A stretch of 64,000 nucleotides of DNA, taken from contig NZ_CP014168.1 of NCBI RefSeq assembly GCF_001717955.1, positions 1,426,001 through 1,490,000 of the forward strand, written 5' to 3'. Position numbers and translations under genes: made by a program. Under the pieces are notes generated by a model that made no database searches, was not told where the DNA came from, and worked only from the letters and a program-made list of their open reading frames with translations. This DNA is from Sphingomonas panacis. GTDB lineage: Bacteria; Pseudomonadota; Alphaproteobacteria; Sphingomonadales; Sphingomonadaceae. This document shows positions 36,985 to 45,104 of this stretch, piece by piece; position 1 is the stretch's first letter; each line of letters starts with the position of its first letter.

Positions 36985-38175
36985 TCAGCCGCGCGGCTTT
37001 GGAGAAAGCGGCTTCTGCAGGATCGGTTTCACCTTCTGCCCCGGGGCGAGGAACGCGCCCGCCGACAGTACGACGCGCTCGGTGCCGTTCAGCCCCTCGG
37101 AGATCGCGACGCCGCTGTCCGAAACCTCGCCGACCTTGACGTCGCGGCGCACCACCTTGTCGTTGGCGTCGAGCACATAGACGAAATTGCCGCGGTCGTC
37201 GCTCTGGATCGCCGAGTTGGGAAGCTGCGGCGCGCTCGTCGAGCCGCCGCCGATCTCGGCCGCGGCGAAGCCGCCGGGGCGAAGCGCCGGATCGTAGCGC
37301 AGCGCGATGCGGGCGATGCCCTGCCGCGTCTGCGGGTCGATCACCGGCGAGATCTGCCACACGCTGCCGGTGTAGCTCACGCTGCTGCCGACGGGCCGCA
37401 CGGTGGCGGGCGAGCCGACATGGATCGCGGCGAGATCGCCCTCGCTCAACTGTGCGCGCATCTCCATCTCGCCGCGCTCGGCCATGCGGAACAGCGTGCC
37501 CGTGCCGGCGCCGACGATCTGACCCGCCTCGACGCCGCGCGCGAGGATCAGTCCGGCCTCGGGCGCGCGGATGTCGAGCCGGCCGTTGCGGGCGAGCTGC
37601 TCGTCGAGCGTGGCTTGCGCGACCTTGACGCGCGCGAACGCGGCGTCGCGGGTCGCGGCCTTCTGTTCGAGATCGGCTTTCGAGATGAAGCCGCGATCGA
37701 CCAGCGCCAGCGCGCGATCGTAATTGGACTGGGCGATGCCCGCATCGGCGCGGGCGGCGCGGACCTGCGCGGCGAGCGACGCGCCAGTCTGAGTCTGCAC
37801 CGCGCGGTCGATCGTGGCGAGAACCTGCCCCTTGCCGACCCACTGGCCGGGCTCGACCAGCACGCGCGTGATCATGCCGCCTTCACCGGCGACGCCGACC
37901 GGCATGTCGCGCTTGGCGGCGAGCGTACCCGTCGCCGAGACGATCTCCGCCACGTCGGAACGGCCCGGGGCGGATACGGTGACGCTCGGCATCTGCTCGA
38001 CCGCGACGGGCGCGGCGGCGGGATGGCTGTGCATCCACCACCAGCCGAGGCCAAGCACGGCGACGATCGCGATGACCGCGCCGATCATCAGTGTGCGCCG
38101 ATAGCCGCGTTCCGCCTCGGGGGCGGGCAGGGCAAGGGTGCCGTCATTGTCCAACAACGGCGTCTCGTAATTCAT
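36985..38175 (-). CDS. Efflux RND periplasmic adaptor
   Basis: Membrane fusion protein of 396 residues linking the RND pump to the outer membrane channel. It has an N-terminal membrane anchor (about 26-46), a lipoyl/barrel-sandwich half (VEPGQWVGKGQVLATIDRA), a helical hairpin of about 60 residues (AARADAGIAQSNYDRALALV), and a beta-barrel (RAQLSEGDLAAIHVGSPATV). The ATG 38175 is preferred over a GTG nine bases upstream because it lies 11 bases after gagg. It is first in a two-gene operon with the pump. Confidence 0.9.
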   Translation of the reverse strand: MNYETPLLDNDGTLALPAPEAERGYRRTLMIGAVIAIVAVLGLGWWWMHSHPAAAPVAVEQMPSVTVSAPGRSDVAEIVSATGTLAAKRDMPVGVAGEGGMITRVLVEPGQWVGKGQVLATIDRAVQTQTGASLAAQVRAARADAGIAQSNYDRALALVDRGFISKADLEQKAATRDAAFARVKVAQATLDEQLARNGRLDIRAPEAGLILARGVEAGQIVGAGTGTLFRMAERGEMEMRAQLSEGDLAAIHVGSPATVRPVGSSVSYTGSVWQISPVIDPQTRQGIARIALRYDPALRPGGFAAAEIGGGSTSAPQLPNSAIQSDDRGNFVYVLDANDKVVRRDVKVGEVSDSGVAISEGLNGTERVVLSAGAFLAPGQKVKPILQKPLSPKPRG

Positions 38176-38465
38176 GTCGCTCACGTCCTCGCCCCGGCCG
38201 ATGCCGTGTACCGGGTGCTGTGTTACAGAAACAACGCACCGCGCTCAAGGGCTCATCGCGAGGCGGGTGAGGAATGACCCGTCGCAAGCGCTTCGGCAAG
38301 ACGTCGAGCGGGGATTTAGGCACGAAATCTGTTGTATATTGCCAACACCACGCAATTTTTCTTCGCGGGCGCCCGATCACCTTCGTTCATCCTCGGTTGT
38401 TCTATGCCGTGCGAACAGGACCGGACCGGGCCTTGACGGCCCGACCAACCGGGAGAGTTTCGAAA

Positions 38466-39194
38466 ATGCGCTTCTATCTTCAGGCGGCCGCGCTGGCCGC
38501 GCTTCCGTTCGCCGCCTTGCCCGCTGGCGCGCAGGCGCAGGCGCCCGCGTCGCCGACCATCCTCGCCGAAGGCACGTTGCTCGACGTGCAGGCCGAAGGC
38601 AGCACCACGCGCACCCCCGATATCGCGACGATCCGCGCCGGAGTCGTTACGCAGGGCGCGACCGCGGCGGCGGCGCTCACCGACAATGCGCAGCGGATGG
38701 CCCGCGTGCTCGACGCGCTCAAGCGCGCCGGGGTGGCGGCGCGCGACGTGCAGACCGCGACCGTCAATCTCAGCCCGCAATATCTGTATGCCGAGGGCAA
38801 GGCACCGACGATCACCGGCTATCAGGCGACCAATTCGGTGGCGATCCGGTTCCGCGACATCGCGAAATCGGGCACGATCCTCGATACTCTGGCGGGGGTC
38901 GGCGCGAACCAGATCGACGGGCCGAACCTCGCGATCGACAATCCCGAAGCCGCGCTCGACGAGGCGCGCGCCGCCGCCGTCAAGATCGCACGCACCCGCG
39001 CGGAGCTTTACGCGCGCGCGGCGGGCATGTCGGTCGCGCGGATCGTCTCGATCGCCGAGAGCGGCATGAACGATGGCGGGACGCCTGGGCCGGTGCTGTT
39101 CCAGCGCGCAGCCGCCGCCGCCGATTCGACGCGGGTCGCGGCGGGCGAATCGCGCGTATCGGCAACGCTGACGGTGCGTTTCCTGCTCAAATGA
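38466..39194 (+). CDS. Secreted SIMPL-domain (DUF541) protein
   Basis: The 242-residue product has a signal peptide (MRFYLQAAALAALPFAALPAGAQAQA) and a SIMPL domain from about residue 35 to the end: LDVQAEGSTTRTPDIATIRAG starts the domain, and ESRVSATLTVRFLLK ends it. The function is not established; some relatives are periplasmic or bind signalling complexes. The ATG follows gggagag at 10 bases. The 280-base region upstream is divergent from the RND operon and holds no clear gene. Confidence 0.88.
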   Translation: MRFYLQAAALAALPFAALPAGAQAQAPASPTILAEGTLLDVQAEGSTTRTPDIATIRAGVVTQGATAAAALTDNAQRMARVLDALKRAGVAARDVQTATVNLSPQYLYAEGKAPTITGYQATNSVAIRFRDIAKSGTILDTLAGVGANQIDGPNLAIDNPEAALDEARAAAVKIARTRAELYARAAGMSVARIVSIAESGMNDGGTPGPVLFQRAAAAADSTRVAAGESRVSATLTVRFLLK

Positions 39195-39199
39195 AACGA

Positions 39200-39233
39200 C
39201 ACGGGCCGCGCGGCGTGAACCGCGCGGCCCGTG
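39200..39233. terminator. Bidirectional hairpin between SIMPL and GlsB genes
   Basis: Perfect 14-bp arms cacgggccgcgcgg and ccgcgcggcccgtg with a six-base loop (cgtgaa), between convergent gene ends. Strong stem, weak T tract. Confidence 0.65.
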
Positions 39234-39251
39234 AAGGATTAGGGATTGGGT

Positions 39252-39503
39252 TTAGCGCAGCGAGCCGCGACGAACCAGATTGACGATCGCGAGCAGGATG
39301 ATCGCGCCGATCAACGAATAGATGAAGGTCGTGACAGTAATGACCTGGTTGATGCCGCCGCCGAACAGCGCCGAGGCGATAACCGAGCCGATGATGCCGA
39401 CGACGATGTTGAGGATAATCCCCTGCTGGCCGTCCGTGCGCATGACGAGGCTTGCAAGCCAACCCACGATGCCGCCGACGATAAGCCAAATGATGAAATT
39501 CAT
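39252..39503 (-). CDS. GlsB/YeaQ/YmgE-family membrane protein
   Basis: Small membrane protein of 83 residues with three helices (IIWLIVGGIVGWLASLVM, IILNIVVGIIGSVIASALF, IYSLIGAIILLAIVNLV). GGIVGWLASL and NIVVGIIGS are the family signature. It is linked to stress responses and envelope stability in other bacteria. The ATG 39503 follows gaggg, so it is chosen over a codon 12 bases upstream. Confidence 0.9.
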   Translation of the reverse strand: MNFIIWLIVGGIVGWLASLVMRTDGQQGIILNIVVGIIGSVIASALFGGGINQVITVTTFIYSLIGAIILLAIVNLVRRGSLR

Positions 39504-39603
39504 GTTTCCCTCCATTACGCCCCCGCGACGGGGATGACAGGAAGCAAGACGTTTCGGGGGCGAATTTGTTCCGGTTTACCGTGGGTGCGCGGCCTTTTGG
39601 CGA

Positions 39604-39906
39604 TCAGTATTTCTGCTGGCGTTCGTAGAGCGAGCGGTAATGCTGGATTCGCGTCACGCGCAGCCCGGGCATCCCCGACCGGTCGATCGCGCGCTGCCAG
39701 CTGGCGAACTCCTCGACGGTGAGGTTGTAGCGCTGGCAGACCTCGTCGACGCTCATCAGCCCGCCGTTGACCGCGGCGACGACCTCGGCCTTGCGGCGCA
39801 CCACCCAGCGCGTCGTCTCGGGTGGCGGCAGCGACTCGAGCGTCAATGGCTCCCCAAGCGGGCCGATCACCTTGTCCGGTCGTATCTTCTGGTTCTCGAT
39901 CATCAT
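39604..39906 (-). CDS. sciP: SciP-type CtrA inhibitor (DUF1153)
   Basis: The 100-residue product has a helix-turn-helix core: TTRWVVRRKAEVVAAVNGGL and SVDEVCQRYNLTVEEFASWQ match the DUF1153 signature of SciP, which binds CtrA and DNA in Caulobacter to block CtrA-activated transcription in the swarmer cell. It is preceded on the same strand by a small gene whose stop overlaps its start (ATGATGA region). Two start codons (39906 and 39903) lie in tandem. A palindrome with two GANTC sites lies upstream of the pair at 40239-40263. Confidence 0.88.
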   Translation of the reverse strand: MMIENQKIRPDKVIGPLGEPLTLESLPPPETTRWVVRRKAEVVAAVNGGLMSVDEVCQRYNLTVEEFASWQRAIDRSGMPGLRVTRIQHYRSLYERQQKY

Positions 39907-40229
39907 AGCCTCGATCGGGGCGGGGGGCCCCCTCTCACGTCAAAACCGGGATTACGGCATCGGGATTGAAGGGCGGTTAAAGTAGGAAGGTAAACGTCGC
40001 CTTCATCCGTTTCCCAGCGGGCGAACATCGCAGCCACGGCTCCGTTGAACGCACCGTCGGCCGGCGCGAACAGGCGCGTCGGCATCACGGCGGGCGTCAG
40101 GCGCGCATGGAGGACCGCAGTCGGGCTGGCCGCCTGACGCGCCGAAACGCCGACCATCAGCACCGCCAGATCGGGTGGCAGGCCGGTGCCCCGGCTGTCA
40201 GGCTCGAAACGGGAAAAACTCAGATCCAC
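39903..40229 (-). CDS. Small hypothetical protein upstream of sciP
   Basis: The 108-residue reading frame has strong G/C preference at third codon positions through most of its length, unlike a random frame, so it is probably coding. The sequence has no signal, TM helix or recognised motif; PDLAVLMVGVSARQAAS and FNGAVAAMFARWETDEGDV are its core. Its last four bases overlap sciP. The codon pattern weakens after about residue 85, so the gene might be shorter, or an independent small regulator. No family was recognised. Confidence 0.5.
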   Translation of the reverse strand: MDLSFSRFEPDSRGTGLPPDLAVLMVGVSARQAASPTAVLHARLTPAVMPTRLFAPADGAFNGAVAAMFARWETDEGDVYLPTLTALQSRCRNPGFDVRGGPPPRSRL

Positions 40230-40238
40230 GACAGTGTC

Positions 40239-40263
40239 CGATTCGCTTGCAGCAAGCGAATCG
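40239..40263. promoter_or_regulatory. Perfect palindrome with two GANTC sites
   Basis: cgattcgcttgc-a-gcaagcgaatcg: 12 perfectly paired bases on each side of one central base, ten bases before the start of the small gene upstream of sciP. Each arm carries a GANTC sequence (GATTC, GAATC), the target of the cell-cycle methyltransferase CcrM in Alphaproteobacteria. It could be an operator, a methylation-regulated promoter element, or an RNA hairpin. Confidence 0.55.
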
Positions 40264-40362
40264 TCTAAACGACGCTGTCTAAAGGACTGGTAAAGCGCGC
40301 AAAGAAGAGTCGCGAGGGGTGTCCGCTGCGGTGCCGCCGGTCCGCGCTTTGCATCCGCCGCC

Positions 40363-41490
40363 GTGACACCCTATCTGCACGCGATGATCTCCGAAGCCGA
40401 TTTCCAGCTTGCGGGCCTTGCCGGCCGCCGCATCGTCGTCGCCATGTCGGGCGGCGTCGACTCGTCGGTGGTGGCCGCGCTCGCCGCGCGCAGCGGCGCG
40501 GAGACGATCGGCATCACGCTCCAGCTTTACGATCACGGCGAGGCGGTCGGCCGCGCCGGCAGTTGCTGCGCAGGCCGCGACATCCGCGACGCGCGCGCGG
40601 TGTGCGACCGGCTCGGCATCGCGCATTACGTGTTCGATCACGAGAGCAGCTTCCGCGCCGACGTGATCGACGGGTTCGCCGATGAATATCTCGCCGGCCG
40701 CACCCCGATCCCGTGCGTCCGCTGCAACATGGGGCCGAAATTCACCGATCTGTTCAAGATCGCGCGCGATCTCGGCGCGGATTGCCTCGCCACCGGCCAT
40801 TATGTCCGCCGGGTCGAGGGCGCACACGGCGCCGAACTCCACCGTGCCGCCGATCCCGCGCGCGACCAGAGCTACTTCCTGTTCGCGACAACGCAGGCGC
40901 AGCTCGAGTATCTGCGCTTCCCCCTGGGCGGCCTGCCCAAGCCGCGCGTGCGCGAACTCGCCGCCGAACTGGGGCTGGGCGTCGCCGCCAAGCCCGACAG
41001 CCAGGATATCTGCTTCGTGCCCGACGGCGACTATGCCTCGCTGGTCAAGAAGCTGCGCCCCGAAGCCGACACGAGCGGCGAGATCGTCGATGAGAGCGGG
41101 CGCGTGCTGGGGCGTCACAAGGGGCTGATCCACTTCACCGTCGGCCAGCGCCGCGGCCTCGAAATCGGCGGCACGCCCGAGCCGCTTTACGTGATCCGGC
41201 TCGACGCGGCCACGCGGCAAGTCGTGGTCGGCCCGCGCTCGGCTCTTGCCGTCGGTGCGGCGCGGCTCAGCGGGATCAACTGGCTCGGCGGCGATTTCGA
41301 CGGACCGCTCACCGCCAAGGTGCGCTCGCTCGCCAAGCCGGTGCCCGCGCGGCTCGCCGGCGACCGCGTGACCTTCGACGCGCCCGAATATGGCGTCGCG
41401 CCGGGGCAGGCGGCGGTGCTCTACGCCGGCGAGCGCGTGCTCGGCGGCGGCTGGATCGAAGAGACCGAACGGGCGCTGGTCGCGGCGTAA
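40363..41490 (+). CDS. mnmA: tRNA-specific 2-thiouridylase MnmA
   Basis: Adds sulfur to U34 of Lys, Glu and Gln tRNAs. The 375-residue product has the PP-loop SGGVDSS (29-35), the two catalytic cysteines in TPIPCVRCN and [19 protein letters not shown], and the C-terminal beta-barrel. The listed start is GTG 40363; ATG 40384 (MISEADF) is an alternative. Neither has a clear ribosome binding site. It is divergent from the small gene upstream of sciP. Confidence 0.92.
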   Translation: MTPYLHAMISEADFQLAGLAGRRIVVAMSGGVDSSVVAALAARSGAETIGITLQLYDHGEAVGRAGSCCAGRDIRDARAVCDRLGIAHYVFDHESSFRADVIDGFADEYLAGRTPIPCVRCNMGPKFTDLFKIARDLGADCLATGHYVRRVEGAHGAELHRAADPARDQSYFLFATTQAQLEYLRFPLGGLPKPRVRELAAELGLGVAAKPDSQDICFVPDGDYASLVKKLRPEADTSGEIVDESGRVLGRHKGLIHFTVGQRRGLEIGGTPEPLYVIRLDAATRQVVVGPRSALAVGAARLSGINWLGGDFDGPLTAKVRSLAKPVPARLAGDRVTFDAPEYGVAPGQAAVLYAGERVLGGGWIEETERALVAA

Positions 41491-41511
41491 GCGCCGCGCC
41501 GGGGCGACGGA

Positions 41512-42303
41512 TCAGAGGAAGAACGTCCCCTCGATCACCGTCACGCAACCACCGCCCAGCACCACCCGGTCGTCGTCTAGCGCACACGTCAGCCGCCCGC
41601 CGCGCGCGCTCGCCTGATAGGCGGTGAAGCTGTCGCGGCCGAGGCGCTTCGCCCAATAGGGCACGATCACGGCATGCGCCGATCCCGTCACGGGGTCTTC
41701 ATCGACGCCGGCACCGGGCGCGAACATGCGGCTCACCACGTCGCTGGTGTCGCCGGGCGCGGTGATGATCGCCTGATGGTCGCCGGTTGCGGCGAGCCGC
41801 GCCATGTCAGGAGTGCAGGCGCGCACCGCGGCTTCGTCGGCGAGCACGATCACGCCGTAGCCGCCCTCGCGCCACAGGGTTTCGACCGCATCGACTCCGA
41901 GCGCGGCGACCACCTCGGGCAGCGGCTTCGGCGACGGCGCCCACGCCGGCAGCGCGAGCGCATAGCCGTCCCCCTGCCGATCGACCGCGAGCAGCCCGGC
42001 GCGGCGCGTGCGGAAAGTGACGCGCACCCGGTCCGGGTCCGCCGCGAGCACGAAATGCCCGCTCGCGAGAGTCGCATGGCCGCACAGCCGCACCTCGGCG
42101 GCGGGGGTGAACCAGCGCAGCTCGAAATCGCTTTCGCCGCTCGCGTCGGGGACGAGAAAGGCGGTTTCGGACAGGTTGTTCTCGCGCGCGATCGCCAGCA
42201 GCGTCGTATCGTCGAGCCATTCGGCCAGCGGCATCACCGCCGCCGGATTGCCCGCGAACGGCTGGCTCGCGAACGCGTCGATCTGGCTGAACGGAAGTCT
42301 CAT
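41512..42303 (-). CDS. PhzF family isomerase/epimerase
   Basis: The 263-residue product has two similar half-domains. DAFASQPFAGNPAAV near the start and ENNLSETAFLV, whose Glu46 is the conserved catalytic acid, are present, as are GHATLASG and DPVTGSAH. PhzF-like proteins isomerise or epimerise small molecules such as dihydroanthranilates. The substrate here is unknown. It is the last gene of pdxH-CDF-phzF; its start overlaps the CDF stop by four bases (ATGA). Confidence 0.92.
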   Translation of the reverse strand: MRLPFSQIDAFASQPFAGNPAAVMPLAEWLDDTTLLAIARENNLSETAFLVPDASGESDFELRWFTPAAEVRLCGHATLASGHFVLAADPDRVRVTFRTRRAGLLAVDRQGDGYALALPAWAPSPKPLPEVVAALGVDAVETLWREGGYGVIVLADEAAVRACTPDMARLAATGDHQAIITAPGDTSDVVSRMFAPGAGVDEDPVTGSAHAVIVPYWAKRLGRDSFTAYQASARGGRLTCALDDDRVVLGGGCVTVIEGTFFL

Positions 42304-43244
42304 GCGCGGTCCTTCGTGTCGGCGGCCCCGTTCGGGGCGATGACATCGGGTTCGATCAGCGGGTGCGCCGCATCGAGCAGCCAGCCGGGATCGAGATGGA
42401 TCAGGATCTCGGTGTCCGGGAACGCCGCGGTGATCCGCACCTCGACCTCCTCGACCACCTCATGCGCGGCGGCGACGGTCATCTCGGGCGCGACATACAT
42501 ATGGAATTGCACGAAATCGCGCGTGCCCGACCGGCGCGTGCGGATGTCGTGAAGCCCGCGCAACTCGGGATGGTCGGCTATCAGCGCGATCAGCCGGTCG
42601 CGTTCCTCGACGGGCCATTCCTTGTCCATGAGCAGATCGATCGCCGTCCCCGCCGAGCGCAGCGCGCCCCAGGCGAGCCACAGCGCGATCAGCACGCCGA
42701 ACACCGGATCGGCGCCGCGCACATGCAAAAGCTGGTCGAGCACCAGCGCGACGATCACCGATCCGTTGAGCAAAAGGTCGGACTGGTAATGCACATTGTC
42801 GGCGCTGACCGCGACCGATCCGGTCGCGGCGATGATTCGGCGCTGATAGGCGACCAGTGCCAGCGTCACGACGATCGCGGCGATCGACACGCCGATGCCG
42901 GTGCCGGCATGGTGGGTCGCCGCCGGCGCACCGAACGCGCGGATCGCCTCCCAGGCGATGCCGACCGCCGACACCGAGATCAGCGCGACCTGGAACAGCG
43001 CCGCCAGCGCCTCGGCCTTGCCGTGGCCATAGCGATGGTCGTGATCGGCCGGGATCGTCGCGAGATGCACGCCGTAGAGCGTGACGCACGACGCAACGAG
43101 ATCGAGCGCGGTATCGGCGAGCGACCCGAGCATCGCCACCGATCCCGTCGACCACGCCGCATAGCTTTTGAGCGCGAGCAGGAAACACGCCGTCGCCACG
43201 CTGGCGAGCGCGCCGCGTGTCGCCAGCGGGACGGGACCGCTCAT
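42300..43244 (-). CDS. Cation diffusion facilitator transporter
   Basis: Proton-coupled exporter of divalent cations (zinc, iron, manganese type), 314 residues with six helices. Metal-site residues are visible in helix 2 (SLADTALDLV, Asp44 and Asp48) and helix 5 (SADNVHYQSDLL, His and Asp four apart); DHDHRYGHGKAEALAAL is the cytoplasmic signature. The C-terminal domain (EVEVRITAAFPDTEILIHLD) has the CDF ferredoxin-like fold. The start overlaps the pdxH stop (ATGA). Confidence 0.93.
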   Translation of the reverse strand: MSGPVPLATRGALASVATACFLLALKSYAAWSTGSVAMLGSLADTALDLVASCVTLYGVHLATIPADHDHRYGHGKAEALAALFQVALISVSAVGIAWEAIRAFGAPAATHHAGTGIGVSIAAIVVTLALVAYQRRIIAATGSVAVSADNVHYQSDLLLNGSVIVALVLDQLLHVRGADPVFGVLIALWLAWGALRSAGTAIDLLMDKEWPVEERDRLIALIADHPELRGLHDIRTRRSGTRDFVQFHMYVAPEMTVAAAHEVVEEVEVRITAAFPDTEILIHLDPGWLLDAAHPLIEPDVIAPNGAADTKDRA

Positions 43245-43819
43245 GGGTAGAGCAGGCCCTCGTCCCAGCCGTCGGCGGTGCGCGTGAACAGGTGGCGTTC
43301 GTGGAGGCGGTGGGCGCGATCCTGCCAGAATTCGATCCGTAGCGGCGTGACGCGGTAACCCGACCAATGCGGCGGGCGCGGCACGTCGCGGCCTTCGAAG
43401 CGCGCCTGCACTTCGGCGAAGCGCGCCTCGAACGTCTCGCGCGCGTCGAGCGGGCGCGACTGGTCGGACGCCCAGGCGCCAAGCTGCGAATCCCGCCCGC
43501 GGGACGCGAAATAGGCGTCGGCCTGCGCATCGCTGACCGGGGTGAGCGGCCCCTCGATACGGATCTGGCGGCGAAGCGACTTCCAGTGGAAGAGCAACGC
43601 CGCCTGGGGGTTGGCGGCGATGTCGCCAGCCTTGCGGCTCTGCTGGTTGGTGTAGAACACGAAGCCGTCGGGGCCGTGCCCCTTGAGCAGCACCATCCGC
43701 ACCGCCGGCCGGCCCGCCGAATCGGCGGTGGCGAGCGCCATCGCGTTCGAATCGTTGATCTCGGAAGCGCGTGCCTCGGCGTACCAGGCGTCGAACAGGG
43801 CGAAGGGATCGGTGGTCAT
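43241..43819 (-). CDS. pdxH: Pyridoxamine 5'-phosphate oxidase
   Basis: FMN enzyme of 192 residues that makes pyridoxal 5'-phosphate. The motifs AMALATADSAGRPAVRMVLL, DGFVFYTNQQSRKA, FHWKSLRRQIRIEG and the C-terminal VTPLRIEFWQDRAHRLHER carry the FMN and substrate arginines of the family. Its product is the cofactor for the window's three aminotransferases. It is the first gene of a three-gene operon with ATGA overlaps. Confidence 0.95.
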   Translation of the reverse strand: MTTDPFALFDAWYAEARASEINDSNAMALATADSAGRPAVRMVLLKGHGPDGFVFYTNQQSRKAGDIAANPQAALLFHWKSLRRQIRIEGPLTPVSDAQADAYFASRGRDSQLGAWASDQSRPLDARETFEARFAEVQARFEGRDVPRPPHWSGYRVTPLRIEFWQDRAHRLHERHLFTRTADGWDEGLLYP

Positions 43820-43873
43820 GCTCGCGCTGTAACGCGTGGCGCGCGGCGTGTAACCACCTACGTCGGTTCGGGG

Positions 43874-45061
43874 CTATGCGCCCGCGATCGCCAGCCCAGC
43901 CGCGTAACCGCTCGCCCACGCCCATTGGAAATTATACCCGCCGAGCCAGCCCGTCACGTCGACCGCCTCGCCGATCGCATACAGGCCGGGCATCTTGCGC
44001 GCCTCCATCGTCTTCGAAGACAGTTCGGCGGTGGAAATGCCGCCCGCCGTCACCTCGGCCTTGGCGAAGCCTTCGGTGCCATTGGGCGAGAAGCGCCAGT
44101 CCGCCAGTTGCCGCTCGGCCTCGCTCACGCGCTTGTCGGTGAAGCCGCCGAGTTCGCCCTCCAGCCCGAGCCGGTCGGCGAGCGTCACCGCCAGCCGCGC
44201 GGGCAGATGGTTGTCGAGCGCCCCGCCCAGCGTTGCGCGTGGGCGCGCATGTTTCGCCGCGACCAGCCAGCCGCTCGCCAGCGCGGGGAGGAAATCGATG
44301 CCGACGGTCTCGCCATGCCGCCAATAGGACGAAATCTGGAGGATCGCCGGGCCGGACAACCCCTTGTGCGTGAACAGCGCCGCCTCGCGAAACCCGGTCT
44401 TGCCGGTCTTCGCCACCACCTCGGTCGCGACGCCCGAGAGCGAGCGGAACAGCGTCTCGTCACCGCCCAGCGTCAGCGGCACCAGCGCCGGGCGCGGCTC
44501 GACCACCTTCAGCCCGAAGCGCCGCGCCAGATCATAAGCGAAGCCGGTCGCGCCCATCTGCGGGATCGACGGCCCGCCGGTGGCGATCACCAGCGCCGGC
44601 GCCGCCGCGATGCGGCCGCCGATCTCGACGCGGAACAGCCCGTCGCCATGGTCTACCGCCCCCACCGGCGCGCCCAGCGCGAGCGTGACGCCGCCCTTGT
44701 CGCATTCCGCCTGCAACATCGCGACGATCTGCTTTGCCGATCCGTCGCAGAACAATTGCCCGAGCGTCTTCTCATGCCAGGCGATGCCATAAGCCTCGAC
44801 CAGCGCGATAAAATCCTGCGCGGTGTAGCGCCCCAGCGCCGACTTGGCGAAATGCGGATTGGCGGAGAGGTAGCGGTCGGGCGCGGTGTGGAGGTTGGTG
44901 AAATTGCACCGCCCGCCGCCCGAGATCAGGATCTTCTTGCCCACCGCATCGGCATGATCGACCAGCAGCACGCGCGCGCCGCGCTGCCCGGCGATGGCGG
45001 CGCACATCAGCCCGGCGGCACCCGCGCCGAGGATGATCGTATCGTAAGTCGGGATCGTCAT
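43874..45061 (-). CDS. HI0933/BaiN-type NAD(P)/FAD-dependent oxidoreductase
   Basis: The 395-residue flavoprotein has IILGAGAAGLMCAAIAG (9-25) as the FAD-binding site, GKKILISGGGRCNFTN as the family hallmark, and GEAVDVTGWLGGYNFQWAWASG at the C terminus. Members are predicted aminoacetone-type or bile-acid reductases; the true activity in this group is not established. The ATG 45061 follows an AGGCG. It is separated from the J-like gene by 43 bases on the same strand, so it may be transcribed with it. Confidence 0.85.
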   Translation of the reverse strand: MTIPTYDTIILGAGAAGLMCAAIAGQRGARVLLVDHADAVGKKILISGGGRCNFTNLHTAPDRYLSANPHFAKSALGRYTAQDFIALVEAYGIAWHEKTLGQLFCDGSAKQIVAMLQAECDKGGVTLALGAPVGAVDHGDGLFRVEIGGRIAAAPALVIATGGPSIPQMGATGFAYDLARRFGLKVVEPRPALVPLTLGGDETLFRSLSGVATEVVAKTGKTGFREAALFTHKGLSGPAILQISSYWRHGETVGIDFLPALASGWLVAAKHARPRATLGGALDNHLPARLAVTLADRLGLEGELGGFTDKRVSEAERQLADWRFSPNGTEGFAKAEVTAGGISTAELSSKTMEARKMPGLYAIGEAVDVTGWLGGYNFQWAWASGYAAGLAIAGA

Positions 45062-45104
45062 CGCATCGCCTGTAGGGGCAAAACCGCCGCGCGGGAAATA
45101 TGCG

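Noticed and set aside
33850..38277. Very long plus-strand open frame of about 1475 codons
   Set aside because: It runs antisense to the RND efflux genes and is Arg/His/Asp-rich with no recognisable domain; it is a by-product of GC-rich codon usage.
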